A program made the translations under genes and the position numbers. Positions 36,801 to 41,645 of a stretch of DNA of 64,000 nucleotides are shown in pieces; the first letter of the stretch is position 1; every line of letters starts with the position of its first letter. Source of the stretch: Cheiracanthium punctorium (lineage: Eukaryota; Arthropoda; Arachnida; Araneae; Cheiracanthiidae); the NCBI GenBank assembly GCA_038373885.1, contig JAWZYV010012349.1, forward strand, positions 166,501 to 230,500, read 5' to 3'. Below the pieces are notes generated by a model that did not search any database, was not told the origin of the DNA, and saw only the letters and a program-made list of their open reading frames with translations.

Positions 36801-38020
36801 CGGACAAATTTCATGACCTTAATTTACTGTAAAAATTAATGTTGCATATGTCATTTTAATATAGAATTTCGTATAATTAACAAATACATATAGTAATGCT
36901 ACTCAGCTTGGCAGTGTGAACGCTTTGCTTATCTCCTTGGAAAGCTCAAATCTGGCATCGTGAATGACTTGGGTTTTTCTTGAGTTACTCAAAGGTGGCA
37001 GTCTAAACGCACCCAAAAACAAACTATGACAAGTTCTGTTTCATTCACGATCATCCCGCTTGCGATTGTGACAATCCCAAAAGCAGAAGTGCTTAAAAGT
37101 GCGGCATACGTCAGAGAATAATCACAATCTTTGCAGAACATTTAATCTTTTAAAAAGAAGACATAAAGTGATACGTTCTGCAGAATAATTAGAGAGAAGT
37201 GCCCTTCACACTTTGCATTTTACCGTGATCTGCCACATTTGGACAAAATGCCTGCAGAACATTTGCAACTGTTTGTAGACATGTTGCAGAACACTGAGTA
37301 TAATTCTGCTCCTGGGATGACAAAGACTTACAAATTTTCGGTGATGTCAAGACTAGGGAATGGGATCCCGCACAAATATTTACGGGACTAGTCCCACGGG
37401 ATTAGGATCGTAATCCCGCGGGATTCACATGGAGAAATAAATTATTTTGTATTACAATTTCGCACTACTTCCCAATCAATATACTGAAAATTTTGCATAT
37501 TTATGTCTCTTATCTAAGAATTAACGAATCAATAACTACAAATTTTAATTTAAAGTTCTATTATTATTATTTTTTAATTATCGTACAATGGGAGTCTGGA
37601 GTCCTGTGCTTAAAAGTAAGATTCTTGTGTGATTATATCACCCTTAAGTATTTTATTGAAATTAAATTTATTCTTCGTGAATCGGAACTTTGACCTGTGT
37701 GTGAGTATTTTTGTGGCAGACAGTCAATATGTCAGTTTTGTATTCTAACAATGAGGACACTGTGCATTAAAGGGATAAGTGAATACTATTTATTATTGCT
37801 AATGTAATGTACTTTTATACTGGAAATGTCATTAGTCGTTCCTCATTATAAAAATTTGACTTTATAGGCCCGGAAGAAAGCTAGGAAGCTTGCTAAACTA
37901 TCTCAACGTGCTGGTAATTTACAAGCAAAGAAAGGTGAAGCAGACAGGAAGATTCTCAATATGAAACCTAAGCATCTTTATGTTGGCAAACGATCTCTAG
38001 GCAAAACTAATAAGAGATAA
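6959..38020 (+). CDS. GTPBP4: Nucleolar GTP-binding protein 1 (NOG1/GTPBP4), 5'-partial, 15 exons
   Basis: NOG1 is an Obg-family GTPase that joins pre-60S particles in the nucleolus and is needed for large-subunit maturation. The exons are 6959-7042, 7923-8076, 12858-12950, 15784-15933, 22648-22689, 22810-22875, 22961-23161, 23504-23578, 24909-24960, 26948-27045, 27831-27943, 28220-28307, 31153-31221, 33718-33846 and 37868-38020. Every junction is AG/GT and the phases join without a stop, giving about 521 codons plus TAA. Read in order it matches animal NOG1: a helical [14 protein letters not shown] block, the G1 box [10 protein letters not shown]3 [14 protein letters not shown]4 [24 protein letters not shown], an acidic SESEDDEE stretch, [21 protein letters not shown] and a Lys/Arg tail containing NMKPKHL. 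About 118 N-terminal residues of the human protein have no counterpart right of position 1. Identification rests on my memory of the human protein, not on a search. The long introns host snoRNA-like units and transposons. Confidence 0.96.
7043..7922 (+). other. NOG1 intron, 880 bp
   Basis: AT-rich, with a G-run at 7250-7259 and a small hairpin CACCT/AGGTG near 7168-7188. No snoRNA with complete boxes found. Confidence 0.5.
7923..8076 (+). CDS. GTPBP4: NOG1 exon with the G1/P-loop
   Basis: The acceptor is TTTTAATAG and the donor AAG/GTAAAC. The first base finishes the split Arg codon. The exon encodes [20 protein letters not shown], then the [16 protein letters not shown] segment and [21 protein letters not shown] is the phosphate-binding loop that contacts GTP. 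It ends in phase 0. Confidence 0.96.
8584..8650 (+). ncRNA. C/D box snoRNA-like, family 2 copy 1
   Basis: Terminal stem AACT/AGTT, box C ATGATGA (8590-8596), an internal CTGA after GAGATCCAACG (D'), TGTTGAAA as C', and box D CTGA (8642-8645). The D' guide AGATCCAAC is complementary to GTTGGATCT, found in the conserved 18S rRNA segment GTAGTTGGATCTTGG as I recall it. Confidence 0.72.
9801..9867 (+). ncRNA. C/D box snoRNA-like, family 2 copy 2
   Basis: Box C ATGATGA (9808-9814), D' CTGA after GCAGATCCAACG, C' TGTTGCAA-like, box D CTGA (9858-9861), closed by TTAACT/AGTTTA. The AGATCCAAC guide is unchanged from copy 1, while the part before box D (ACGAATGT) differs. Confidence 0.75.
10001..10067 (+). 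ncRNA. C/D box snoRNA-like, family 2 copy 3
   Basis: Identical to copy 2 over the whole unit (box C 10008-10014, box D 10058-10061), as expected from the recent 200-bp tandem duplication. Confidence 0.75.
11116..12583. mobile_element. CATAGCTGCCAAC element, split by a nested insertion
   Basis: It starts CATAGCTGCCAACTCTTCCTG and is homologous to 16377-17179. The right end has decayed to GTTGACAGCTTAA. It is interrupted at 11874-12564 by another element. Flanks share GTCC only. Non-coding; short ORFs here are decayed repeat sequence. Confidence 0.75.
11874..12564. mobile_element. CATACCTGCCAAC element nested in another element
   Basis: Ends CATACCTGCCAAC and GTTGGCAGGTATG, flanked by an exact 6-bp duplication AGATAG (11868-11873, 12565-12570). 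Its start 'TTTTACGGATTATCCGTA' resembles the start of the larger hAT at 17419. It has C- and A-runs and no coding sequence. Confidence 0.88.
12858..12950 (+). CDS. GTPBP4: NOG1 exon with the switch I region
   Basis: The exon is 93 bases (31 codons), phase 0 at both ends, between ATTTTAG and CAG/GTAAGT. It encodes [20 protein letters not shown] and then [11 protein letters not shown]. The PYAFTTKSL segment is the G2/effector region of Obg-like GTPases. Confidence 0.96.
13248..13414. mobile_element. hAT-like MITE, CAGGTATGGGCAACC family, copy 2
   Basis: Begins CAGGTATGGGCAACC and ends GGTTGTCCATATG; homologous to 3116-3292. Confidence 0.6.
14077..14242. mobile_element. Short hAT-like MITE
   Basis: CAGGGCTGGAC at the left, GTCCAGTCCAATCCTG at the right, with inner complementary blocks GCAAGGGG/CCCCTTGC. 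Flanks ATTGAGCA and ATTGACTA match at six of eight positions. Confidence 0.55.
14262..15689. mobile_element. hAT-like element, CAGGGTTGG family, about 1.4 kb
   Basis: Starts CAGGGTTGGGAAAA and ends ATGCCAACCCTG. Inner parts are T/G-rich on one side (TTTTTTTGGGTTTTT) and 'ACCATTTGGTTTGAACCAG' on the other. The flanks CTTTTTGT and CTTTTTTG could be a target duplication. No transposase is recognisable; a SINE is nested inside. Confidence 0.65.
14875..15062 (-). repeat. tRNA-derived SINE, ACTTTCTAAGGGG family, copy 1
   Basis: Shares GGACTTTCTAAGGGGTTGTA and a downstream block TGGAGAAAACCTACCAAAAC with 18225-18427. The tRNA-like head is at the right, read on the - strand (A-box-like TGGCACAGTGG). 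Confidence 0.7.
15784..15933 (+). CDS. GTPBP4: NOG1 exon with the G3 motif
   Basis: The exon is 150 bases, phase 0, between TTTTGCAG and CAG/GTAAAT. It encodes [20 protein letters not shown], then [15 protein letters not shown] and [19 protein letters not shown] is the G3 motif that contacts the gamma phosphate and magnesium. The segment is almost identical to vertebrate NOG1 as I recall it. Confidence 0.97.
16014..16141 (+). ncRNA. H/ACA snoRNA-like, family B subtype 1, copy 1
   Basis: First hairpin: outer stem GCATGT/ACATGC and an inner stem around GCATTAA. Hinge ACACTA follows at once and fits box H. Second hairpin: inner stem GTATTTTT/AAACATAC and outer CAA/TTG pairing. ACA (16136-16138) stands three bases from the end. 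Target unknown. Confidence 0.68.
16197..16315 (+). ncRNA. H/ACA snoRNA-like, family B subtype 1, copy 2 (degenerate)
   Basis: Keeps the first hairpin (GCATGT/ACATGC, TTAATGC/GCATTAA), but box H is TCACTA and the ACA tail is gone (TTAAATTGC). Probably a dead copy. Confidence 0.55.
16377..17179. mobile_element. CATAGTTGCCAAC element, 803 bp
   Basis: Ends CATAGTTGCCAAC and GGTTGGTAGCTATG, with an exact 6-bp duplication ATAAAT (16371-16376, 17180-17185). The right duplication abuts the first base of an H/ACA unit. Longer ORFs on the + strand here (16822-17166 and the homologous 20286-20562) are repeat sequence. Confidence 0.88.
17186..17308 (+). ncRNA. H/ACA snoRNA-like, family B subtype 1, copy 3
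   Basis: GCATGT/ACATGC and TTAATGC stems, hinge ACACTA, second stem GTATTTTT/AAACATAC with outer ACAAG/TTTGT, and ACA at 17303-17305. Well preserved. Confidence 0.7.
17351..17415. mobile_element. TAGGGATGGATG MITE, short copy
   Basis: Starts TAGGGATGGATG, ends CATCCATCCCTA. A longer version of the same insertion is at 20787-20926 in the duplicated segment. Confidence 0.75.
18020..18172 (+). pseudogene. hAT transposase N-terminal piece
   Basis: An ATG-initiated run of about 50 codons ([17 protein letters not shown], then [19 protein letters not shown]) ending in TAA. The FxFCxVCxxDFSIxHGG-type block is typical of the N-terminal zinc-finger-like region of one hAT branch. Here the second Cys is replaced, and the reading frame ends. 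Confidence 0.55.
18225..18427 (-). repeat. tRNA-derived SINE, ACTTTCTAAGGGG family, copy 2
   Basis: On the - strand it begins GGCCTCACCATGGCACAAGT with an A-box-like TGGCACAAGTGG, then a B box GGTTCGGGTCC, followed by the family body. Inserted in the hAT element. Confidence 0.8.
18674..18847 (+). pseudogene. hAT transposase C-terminal dimerisation piece
   Basis: 57 codons plus TAA. It reads [20 protein letters not shown] and then [15 protein letters not shown], the hAT dimerisation signature (PHSNAxxERxFSxVKKxRT...L..LL..K). Separated from the N-terminal piece by a SINE and non-coding sequence, so no complete transposase exists. Confidence 0.88.
19278..19398 (+). ncRNA. H/ACA snoRNA-like, family B subtype 2, copy 4
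   Basis: AGCATGT/ACATGCT outer stem, ATTATT/AATAAT inner stem, hinge ATATAA fitting box H. Second hairpin is closed by AGGT/ACCT, then ACA (19393-19395) plus three bases. Confidence 0.68.
19540..19658 (+). ncRNA. H/ACA snoRNA-like, family B subtype 2, copy 5 (degenerate)
   Basis: AGCATGC/GCATGCT outer stem and second hairpin as in copy 4, but the tail is ACG instead of ACA and the hinge AGATTA is only just acceptable. Its duplicate at 21411 keeps ACA. Confidence 0.58.
20582..20704 (+). ncRNA. H/ACA snoRNA-like, family B subtype 1, copy 6
   Basis: Duplicate of copy 3 and nearly identical to it, with hinge ACACTA and ACA at 20699-20701. Confidence 0.7.
20787..20926. mobile_element. TAGGGATGGATG MITE, longer copy
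   Basis: Ends TAGGGATGGATG and CATCCATCCCTA with GAGACGAGACAAAG-type inner repeats; TTTAATT occurs on both sides. The 17351 copy is a shortened version. The sequence after it (CTATTTAATTC) is the uninterrupted target of the hAT at 17419. Confidence 0.75.
21165..21285 (+). ncRNA. H/ACA snoRNA-like, family B subtype 2, copy 7
   Basis: Duplicate of copy 4, with the same stems, hinge ATATGA and ACA at 21280-21282. Confidence 0.67.
21411..21529 (+). ncRNA. H/ACA snoRNA-like, family B subtype 2, copy 8
   Basis: Duplicate of copy 5 with the tail ACA intact (21524-21526) and hinge ACATAA. Outer stem AGCATGC/GCATGCT. Confidence 0.67.
22648..22689 (+). CDS. GTPBP4: NOG1 micro-exon
   Basis: The exon is 42 bases ([14 protein letters not shown]) between TTTTACAG and AAA/GTGAGT, phase 0. 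It follows the G3 exon across the 6.7-kb intron filled with H/ACA-like units. It corresponds to the LFQNIRPLFINK segment of vertebrate NOG1. Confidence 0.93.
22810..22875 (+). CDS. GTPBP4: NOG1 exon with the G4 motif
   Basis: The exon is 66 bases, phase 0, encoding [20 protein letters not shown] and then KK. NKND is the guanine-specificity motif (NKxD). The flanks are TTTCAG and AAA/GTGAGC. It is separated from the next exon by only 85 bases. Confidence 0.95.
22961..23161 (+). CDS. GTPBP4: NOG1 exon, end of the GTPase domain
   Basis: This is the longest exon (201 bases, 67 codons), between GTCAACAG and AAG/GTAAGT. It includes [38 protein letters not shown] and [23 protein letters not shown] is the G5-like end of the GTPase fold; [11 protein letters not shown] is highly conserved in NOG1. 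Confidence 0.96.
23504..23578 (+). CDS. GTPBP4: NOG1 exon, basic linker
   Basis: The exon is 75 bases, phase 0, encoding [20 protein letters not shown] and CKKKL. It aligns in order with the ERPPFIPEGV... region of vertebrate NOG1. The acceptor is TTTTTATAG and the donor TTG/GTATGT. Confidence 0.9.
23651..24285. mobile_element. Tigger/pogo-like MITE
   Basis: Left end AAGTAAAACTTCTCTAA, right end TTAGAGAAGTTTTACTG, flanked by TA on both sides, as for pogo/Tigger elements. No transposase. Confidence 0.75.
23900..24087 (-). repeat. tRNA-derived SINE, ACTTTCTAAGGGG family, copy 3
   Basis: Shares GGACTTTCTAAGGGGTTGTA. On the - strand an A-box-like TGGCCGACTG and B box GGTTCAAACCC are present. 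Nested in the Tigger-like MITE. Confidence 0.75.
24288..24502 (+). pseudogene. LINE RNase H domain remnant
   Basis: [10 protein letters not shown], then after stops and a frameshift [24 protein letters not shown]..., followed about 45 codons later by SDSxAAL.AI, is the RNase H pattern of non-LTR retrotransposons. Short, broken fragment directly right of the Tigger-like MITE. Confidence 0.7.
24909..24960 (+). CDS. GTPBP4: NOG1 exon, GDDYILDL motif
   Basis: The exon is 52 bases encoding [17 protein letters not shown] plus the first base of the next Lys codon. Acceptor ACCTTTAG, donor AAAA/GTGAGT. The [10 protein letters not shown] stretch is near-invariant in NOG1. Confidence 0.94.
25107..25728. 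repeat. Dispersed repeat, GTGCCAAGTCTCGG family, copy 1
   Basis: Starts TGTGCCAAGTCTCGGGATTT, homologous to 33006-33526 along its length. Ends near AAGTTGACATG, weakly complementary to its start. Probably a non-autonomous DNA element. Confidence 0.65.
25813..26620. mobile_element. DNA transposon, CAGGGTGTCTACCAT family
   Basis: Ends CAGGGTGTCTACCAT and ATGGTAGACACCCTG with a 5-bp flanking duplication TTACT. Near both ends are GGTCA(C/A)GAAA(G)TCAAGAAA motifs, the same design as the CAGGGTTTCTACAGA family. A second element is nested inside. Confidence 0.85.
26152..26528. mobile_element. Nested MITE, CAGGGGTGCAGAA
   Basis: CAGGGGTGCAGAAACTG at the left and TATTCTGCATCCCTG at the right. No clear target duplication. 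Confidence 0.6.
26948..27045 (+). CDS. GTPBP4: NOG1 exon, [12 protein letters not shown] motif
   Basis: The exon is 98 bases between TTTTCAG and GAG/GTATTT. Its first two bases finish the Lys codon. It encodes [20 protein letters not shown] and [12 protein letters not shown], matching the conserved post-GTPase NOGCT segment. Confidence 0.95.
27046..27830 (+). other. NOG1 intron, 785 bp, with two hairpins
   Basis: Contains the perfect hairpin 27279-27317 and another at 27571-27603 (CACTACACC...GGTGTAGTG). Otherwise nothing recognisable. Confidence 0.6.
27279..27317. repeat. Perfect inverted repeat, 17-bp arms
   Basis: TGCGGTAATTAGAATTA and its exact reverse complement with a 5-base spacer. 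Confidence 0.95.
27831..27943 (+). CDS. GTPBP4: NOG1 exon, acidic region
   Basis: The exon is 113 bases between TATTCTTCAG and AA/GTGAGT. It encodes [20 protein letters not shown], then the acidic [17 protein letters not shown] and two bases of Lys. The acidic serine-rich stretch sits where vertebrate NOG1 has SVSESEDEE. Confidence 0.94.
28220..28307 (+). CDS. GTPBP4: NOG1 exon, basic region
   Basis: The exon is 88 bases between TTATCTAG and AAG/GTAAAA. It encodes [17 protein letters not shown], then [21 protein letters not shown] is the equivalent conserved block in vertebrates. Confidence 0.93.
28368..29753 (+). mobile_element. hAT-like element with CATACTTGCCAAC ends
   Basis: CATACTTGCCAACTTTTG and CAAAAGTTGGCAAGTATG ends, flanks TATATA and TATGTA (one mismatch). 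Near the right it codes for [19 protein letters not shown] and LSLT-like residues, then [19 protein letters not shown]. That resembles the C-terminal part of a hAT transposase with its PHSN.ER core destroyed. Confidence 0.75.
30139..30180. repeat. Perfect inverted repeat, 20-bp arms
   Basis: ACAAATCTTATAATGTCACT followed, after two bases, by its exact reverse complement. The ACAAATCTTATAAT part recurs at 30219-30232. Confidence 0.95.
30240..30262. repeat. Perfect inverted repeat, 11-bp arms
   Basis: TTTGAGTGATG, one base, then CATCACTCAAA. About 60 bases right of the 20-bp hairpin. Confidence 0.9.
30592..30809. mobile_element. Tigger/pogo-like left end with A-run
   Basis: CAGTTGAAGCATGCTATAGC and repeated ATAACGAACAAA(A)..TTTGGTC motifs are like pogo-type ends. 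It stops at an A-run of about 28 bases (30781-30809); no right end found. Confidence 0.45.
31153..31221 (+). CDS. GTPBP4: NOG1 exon, LGVELDGKK segment
   Basis: The exon is 69 bases, phase 0, encoding [20 protein letters not shown] and GKK. Flanks are TTTTACAG and AAG/GTAAGT. It matches the EKEMRSLGVDMDDK segment of vertebrate NOG1. Confidence 0.9.
31363..31792. mobile_element. piggyBac-like fold-back MITE, copy 1
   Basis: Bounded by TTAA: TTAACCCTTTGAGGCGCAA at the left and GTTAAAGGGTTAA at the right. CCCAATGCTGAGAAAAGGGC near the left is repeated inverted about 150 bases on (GCCCTTTTCTCAGCATTGGG), so it can fold back. Non-coding. Confidence 0.85.
33006..33526. repeat. Dispersed repeat, GTGCCAAGTC family, copy 2
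   Basis: TGTGCCAAGTCCCAGGATTTT start; body matches 25107-25728 (AATTTTCTTCATTTTCTCAGG, TTTTAAGAG and others). It ends near ACTTTGCACCCC. Confidence 0.65.
33718..33846 (+). CDS. GTPBP4: NOG1 exon, KRKREDS/SRTPRD segment
   Basis: The exon is 129 bases, phase 0, between CTGTCCAG and GTG/GTAAGT. It encodes [20 protein letters not shown] and continues through [18 protein letters not shown] and [12 protein letters not shown] and SRTPRD are landmark NOG1 tail motifs and likely part of its nuclear or nucleolar targeting region. Confidence 0.94.
35668..35705 (-). promoter_or_regulatory. LTR core promoter: TATA box and Inr
   Basis: On the - strand CTATTTATAG (35705-35696) is followed by TCAGTT (35673-35668). 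That is the arthropod initiator consensus, with the A about 31 bases downstream of the TATA start, a textbook spacing. Confidence 0.6.
35729..35757 (-). promoter_or_regulatory. Heat-shock-element-like cluster, proximal
   Basis: TTC-CA-GAA (35729-35736), then TTC-TC-GAG-GG-TTC (35745-35757), shown on +; the pattern is the same on -. Alternating TTC/GAA units in 5-base steps are the heat-shock factor site. It lies 60-90 bases upstream of the predicted LTR start. Confidence 0.55.
35974..35991 (-). promoter_or_regulatory. Heat-shock-element-like cluster, distal
   Basis: TTC-TC-GAG-AT-TTC-TA-GAA: four alternating units in perfect 5-base phase with a single deviating base. Confidence 0.6.
36739..36880. 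mobile_element. CAGGGTGTCTACCA element, left end only
   Basis: CAGGGTGTCTACCAGGTTTC, then repeated TTTCATGAC motifs as in related elements. No matching right end was found. Confidence 0.5.
37868..38020 (+). CDS. GTPBP4: NOG1 terminal exon and stop
   Basis: The exon follows TTTATAG and runs to TAA at 38018-38020 (50 codons plus stop). It begins [17 protein letters not shown], continues [17 protein letters not shown] and ends [18 protein letters not shown] near the end is diagnostic. A short AT-rich 3' UTR follows. Confidence 0.95.
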   Translation, partial: ARKKARKLAKLSQRAGNLQAKKGEADRKILNMKPKHLYVGKRSLGKTNKR

Positions 38021-38126
38021 ACTAGTACATATAATAAAAGAACTTACATAATTTAAAGAAGTGTAAATATGTATTTTTTGTCAGATGCTGTGAGGTATGA
38101 AATGTTATTGTTTTCCTTTGTTGTAT

Positions 38127-38132
38127 AATAAA
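38127..38132 (+). terminator. Poly(A) signal AATAAA for NOG1
   Basis: AATAAA lies 107 bases after the stop codon and is followed by a T-rich tract (38144-38155). An earlier AATAAA at 38033-38038, 13 bases after the stop, is an alternative but would give a very short 3' UTR. Confidence 0.6.
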
Positions 38133-39494
38133 AAATATATTAAAATTTTTTTTTTGATTTTGCTTGTTTTTTCTAATACTAACTTTTATTACTGTCTCTT
38201 ACAATCAAGTTATTGTTGTTAAATAAAATATGCAGAAATCCCGATATCCCTGCCCACTGGCTACGCTCTGATGACAATATTTAAAAAATCATGGTAATAT
38301 GAGCCTTTTTTTTTATGAAAGTCCATTTTTTCTTATATGGATATATTTAAATGCATATATTTGTTTACATTCTTAATTTAAAGCACCTGATTTAGGTTCT
38401 ATTATGTACATTTATATTGACAAAATGATGAAAATTTTAACGACTATTTTACAGGGGGAGGGAGGGAAGGAAGCATTTATAAATAGAAAGCTCATAGCAG
38501 ATTGCATTCATTGTTATCATTAAATAATTTTTTGTCACGAATCGATTTAAGGGTCATTCCACAGTATTGGTGTGTTACGCGCGGGACATTTCACAGCAAA
38601 ATTTTAACATTACTTGTACGTTTTTCAATATCAAAATATAAATGAGGAAGTTTGCAACTATTTTAAATGTTTTATATACCACCTCAACTAGATTCCTATG
38701 AAGTTTCTTTTTGTTGAATCAAATAGTTTTTTTTAAATTAATTAATAAAGTTTTGTTACGTACGAACATCACTAAAAGTTGTTTCTAATGTACTTCAACA
38801 GCTCTGAATTTGAGGTATTTTCAAAAATTAATTTAATCGGTAAATGGAGAAATATGCAGTTATCAATTAACTTTAAAATTATTTTCTAAACTGTAATATA
38901 CATAGCTCCCCATTTGAAAAAATCTGATGCGGACAACACATGACTTCCTTGCACGTCTATTAAATCAAAAATACTTTCGGCGCACTTCATCTGAACTTAT
39001 TTTGTTTGAAAGAGATACAATATTGTAGTAATAGTAGGTTTAGCGATTTCTAGCCAAATATTTCGATATCGCCAAGCTGGGATCAATTTGAAAGATTTGC
39101 TTCGGACACTTAATTTGGCGATATTTCAATAAAAGCCGACAAGCTTGAGATAGCTTGCGAGATTTTCGGGATAGCCAAAATAGTCATTGACCACAGACTT
39201 TCAATAAATTGATGTATCCATACACCTTAATGTATTTAAAGTCATTTCGCTGATCCTGTAAATAAATTGCCCAGTCAATTGCAATAAAAAGAGATGCACA
39301 GTTAGATGTTACAATAGCTCTATATACAAAGTTTCAACATTCCATTGTTAAAGTTTTCTCGAGTTATGCAAAATGCGGAATTATTTTTGGTTCCAAATTT
39401 GGCGATATTTCGCCAAAACTCTCAAAGGTCGACGAAAAATGGCGAGATTTTGGGCATGGACCAAACAATGACTGACTATCGCCAAATTTGGACT
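38133..39494. other. Intergenic, unrecognised
   Basis: AT-rich downstream flank of NOG1. 39055-39480 contains repeats of GGCGATATTTCGCCAAA like those inside the solo LTR, perhaps a decayed related LTR on the other strand. Confidence 0.45.
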
Positions 39495-39750
39495 TTAACC
39501 CATTTGTGCACAGATGTTTTTGTGACTTCCTTCGATTTTTGCTAACACCAGCAATAATAGATAAATTTTGGATCTCAACTTCTCGAACAATGGATGATTT
39601 CTTTTAAAATCTTTTGTTTGTTTGAATTGAGAATTTTTCTTGCTTTCTGGCTGCAATCTCGAAGAGGTCTTATACCTCTGAATATCCATTTGACATTTAT
39701 TAATTCCAAGTAGCATTTATTAACAATCAAAAATTAGCACAACAGAAGAA

Positions 39751-39860
39751 AGGGGTGAAATTGACAACCATGGGTTAACGGGATTCGAGCCCGAGACCTC
39801 ACCATTCGCAGGTGGCTGGCGGTAATGGGTGCGCAAGCCCATACAGCTATGAGGTCCCCA
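39751..39860 (-). repeat. tRNA-related segment
   Basis: On the - strand GGGGACCTCATAGCTGTATG has an A-box-like TAGCTGTATGGG, and a B box GGCTCGAATCC follows about 60 bases on. It does not fold into a complete cloverleaf, so it is probably a SINE head. Confidence 0.5.
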
Positions 39861-40150
39861 TAAATCTTTATAAATAAAATTGAAATGTCAGCATCCTACT
39901 TGGTCCTGTTAAAATATTTTGTGGGGTTGACGTGCAATCCCCGTGAACAGAGTACAAAAAATAATGTTTTTGACTGATAGTGAAAATGCCGTTCCAAAGA
40001 GGCATAAATGTGTAACCCAATTTATGCCTAGTGTCCATTTTTTGGGCCGGCATTTTCACTATCATTCGAAAACGTTATCTATTTTTCATAGTCTTTACGA
40101 GGATTGCACCTCAAGCTCTCAAAATATTTTAACAGGACCAAGTACGATGT

Positions 40151-40520
40151 GTGTGTCCCGCAGTGGACTGGGCGCTAAACTCCATTTTCATAAGAACACG
40201 GCAAGTGAAGCAGCAACTGGTTCAGGGGGAAGCAGGGACTTCCCCCTCTCGGCCTCTCTGCTATGGGAGCTGGTGCACGTAAAATCCGTCGTGGCTCCTA
40301 AGTCCTCCAAGTTGTTAAATGATACCTCTGGGGGTGCCGATTTCAGGGGGTTGGTCCCTCCTCTGGAATTGGTTCAAAATTAAGGGACCCCGAGCTAAGA
40401 CGGACTTCCTCCCACTGGGGCTCATTGAAATGGAAGCCGCTCCTTCGGCCCTTCGCCTGCCTATATAGGGGGGATCTGTCACCGCAACGCGTTTGCCAGA
40501 GGGCATTAGCAACAACAACA
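40151..40520 (+). repeat. SINE with (CAA)n tail and 14-bp target duplication
   Basis: Flanked by exact ACCAAGTACGATGT (40137-40150 and 40521-40534). It ends AACAACAACAAC, the expected simple tail. 370 bp, GC-richer than its surroundings. ORFs on both strands across it are not genes. Confidence 0.85.
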
Positions 40521-41582
40521 ACCAAGTACGATGTTGATAATTTAACCCTTTATAAGGCCGTGGTAAGAATACTTACCACCTACAGTCTATTAAATACAGA
40601 AATCAATTATCATTAATGAAATTTCTGATTTTTGTTCAGTTATATTGGATGTATATATTTTCCATACATCCCATACTAAATATTTGGCTTATGAACTTTT
40701 CTTTCATTCGTAATTTTAAAGAAAACTCAAATAATTACTCGAAAATTGAGCATAGGAATAATAGATTATGATTATATGTATTTTTGCGTTTAATTTCGTG
40801 TACAAGCAGCAGGTAGTTTTCCGACTTTGATTTTGTGAATAATCAATGTATTGTCCTGCAAAATTTCTATGTTTGTTTTAAAACTTGTTTCTCCAATTTT
40901 CACGTGGGATATTACAGTAGAGGGAAAATAAATGAATTAATCCTAAAAAATGGGCCAGAAAAATCCCAAGTACTTTTGACTCTCTACACATAATCTTGCC
41001 TTACAAAGGGTTAATTCTTATACATAAAGATTTTAAAAGAAATCATCCCTTGTTCAAGAAGTTGACATCAGAAATTTATCTATTATTTCTGGTGTTAGCA
41101 AAAATCGAAGGAAGTCGCAAAAATATCTGTGCACAAATGGATTAAACATGTTCGTTGCCAATCACGCAAAAATCACGATGGTAAGCTAAATTTCCTATAT
41201 GAGTTTTGTGAATACTAATTAATTTTCCAAAAACATGCAGTTTGAAAGAAATACTATGTGAAATTTTTATTAGTGACAACCCTTAAATGCATATGTATCG
41301 TATTTTTAAAACACGTTCACTGCCGGATTAGAGTACAAGCTAAATTTCTTATATCAATTTCACTTATGAAGTATATAGTTTTTAATAATGGATGATTCAT
41401 GTCGTGATAGTAAAAATTCCACATATTTCTTTTAAACTGCATAGTTTTTTTTTTTGGGGGGGGGGAAGTTAATTACAAAACTGATGTAGGAAATTTAATT
41501 TACACTCATGGCTCGCGTGATTGGCAGCGAACTTGTTTAAAATTCGTGCATTTAAGGGCTAGTACTGAGAAATTAAGTGTAA

Positions 41583-41645
41583 ACATCCAGGGTATGAGTG
41601 GGAATCGAACCTATGACTGTATGCTTAGACTATCGGCGTGGAGTA
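41583..41645 (-). repeat. tRNA-related SINE fragment
   Basis: On the - strand TACTCCACGCCGATAGTCTA followed by the B box GGTTCGATTCC. Confidence 0.5.

Larger units (their letters stand above)
33847..37867 (+). other. NOG1 intron, 4021 bp
   Basis: Contains the antisense solo LTR (35375-36154), G-runs at 36251-36264 and 36291-36301, a C-run at 35281-35301 and the left end of a CAGGGTGTCTACCA element (36739). 33847-35340 and 36155-36738 show nothing recognisable. Confidence 0.6.
39495..41145. mobile_element. piggyBac-like element, about 120-bp TIRs
   Basis: TTAACCCATTTGTGCACAGA at the left and its near-complement TCTGTGCACAAATGGATTAA at the right, bounded by TTAA. The ends stay complementary for about 120 bases. 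No transposase is recognisable. A SINE (40151-40520) and a tRNA-like segment (39751-39860) lie inside. Confidence 0.85.

Noticed and set aside
39751..39860. Functional tRNA gene
   Set aside because: A and B boxes are present but the acceptor and anticodon arms do not fold into a cloverleaf.
39943..40521. 146-codon + ORF and overlapping - strand ORFs
   Set aside because: They span the SINE boundary and target duplication, so the frame is a chance product of the insertion.
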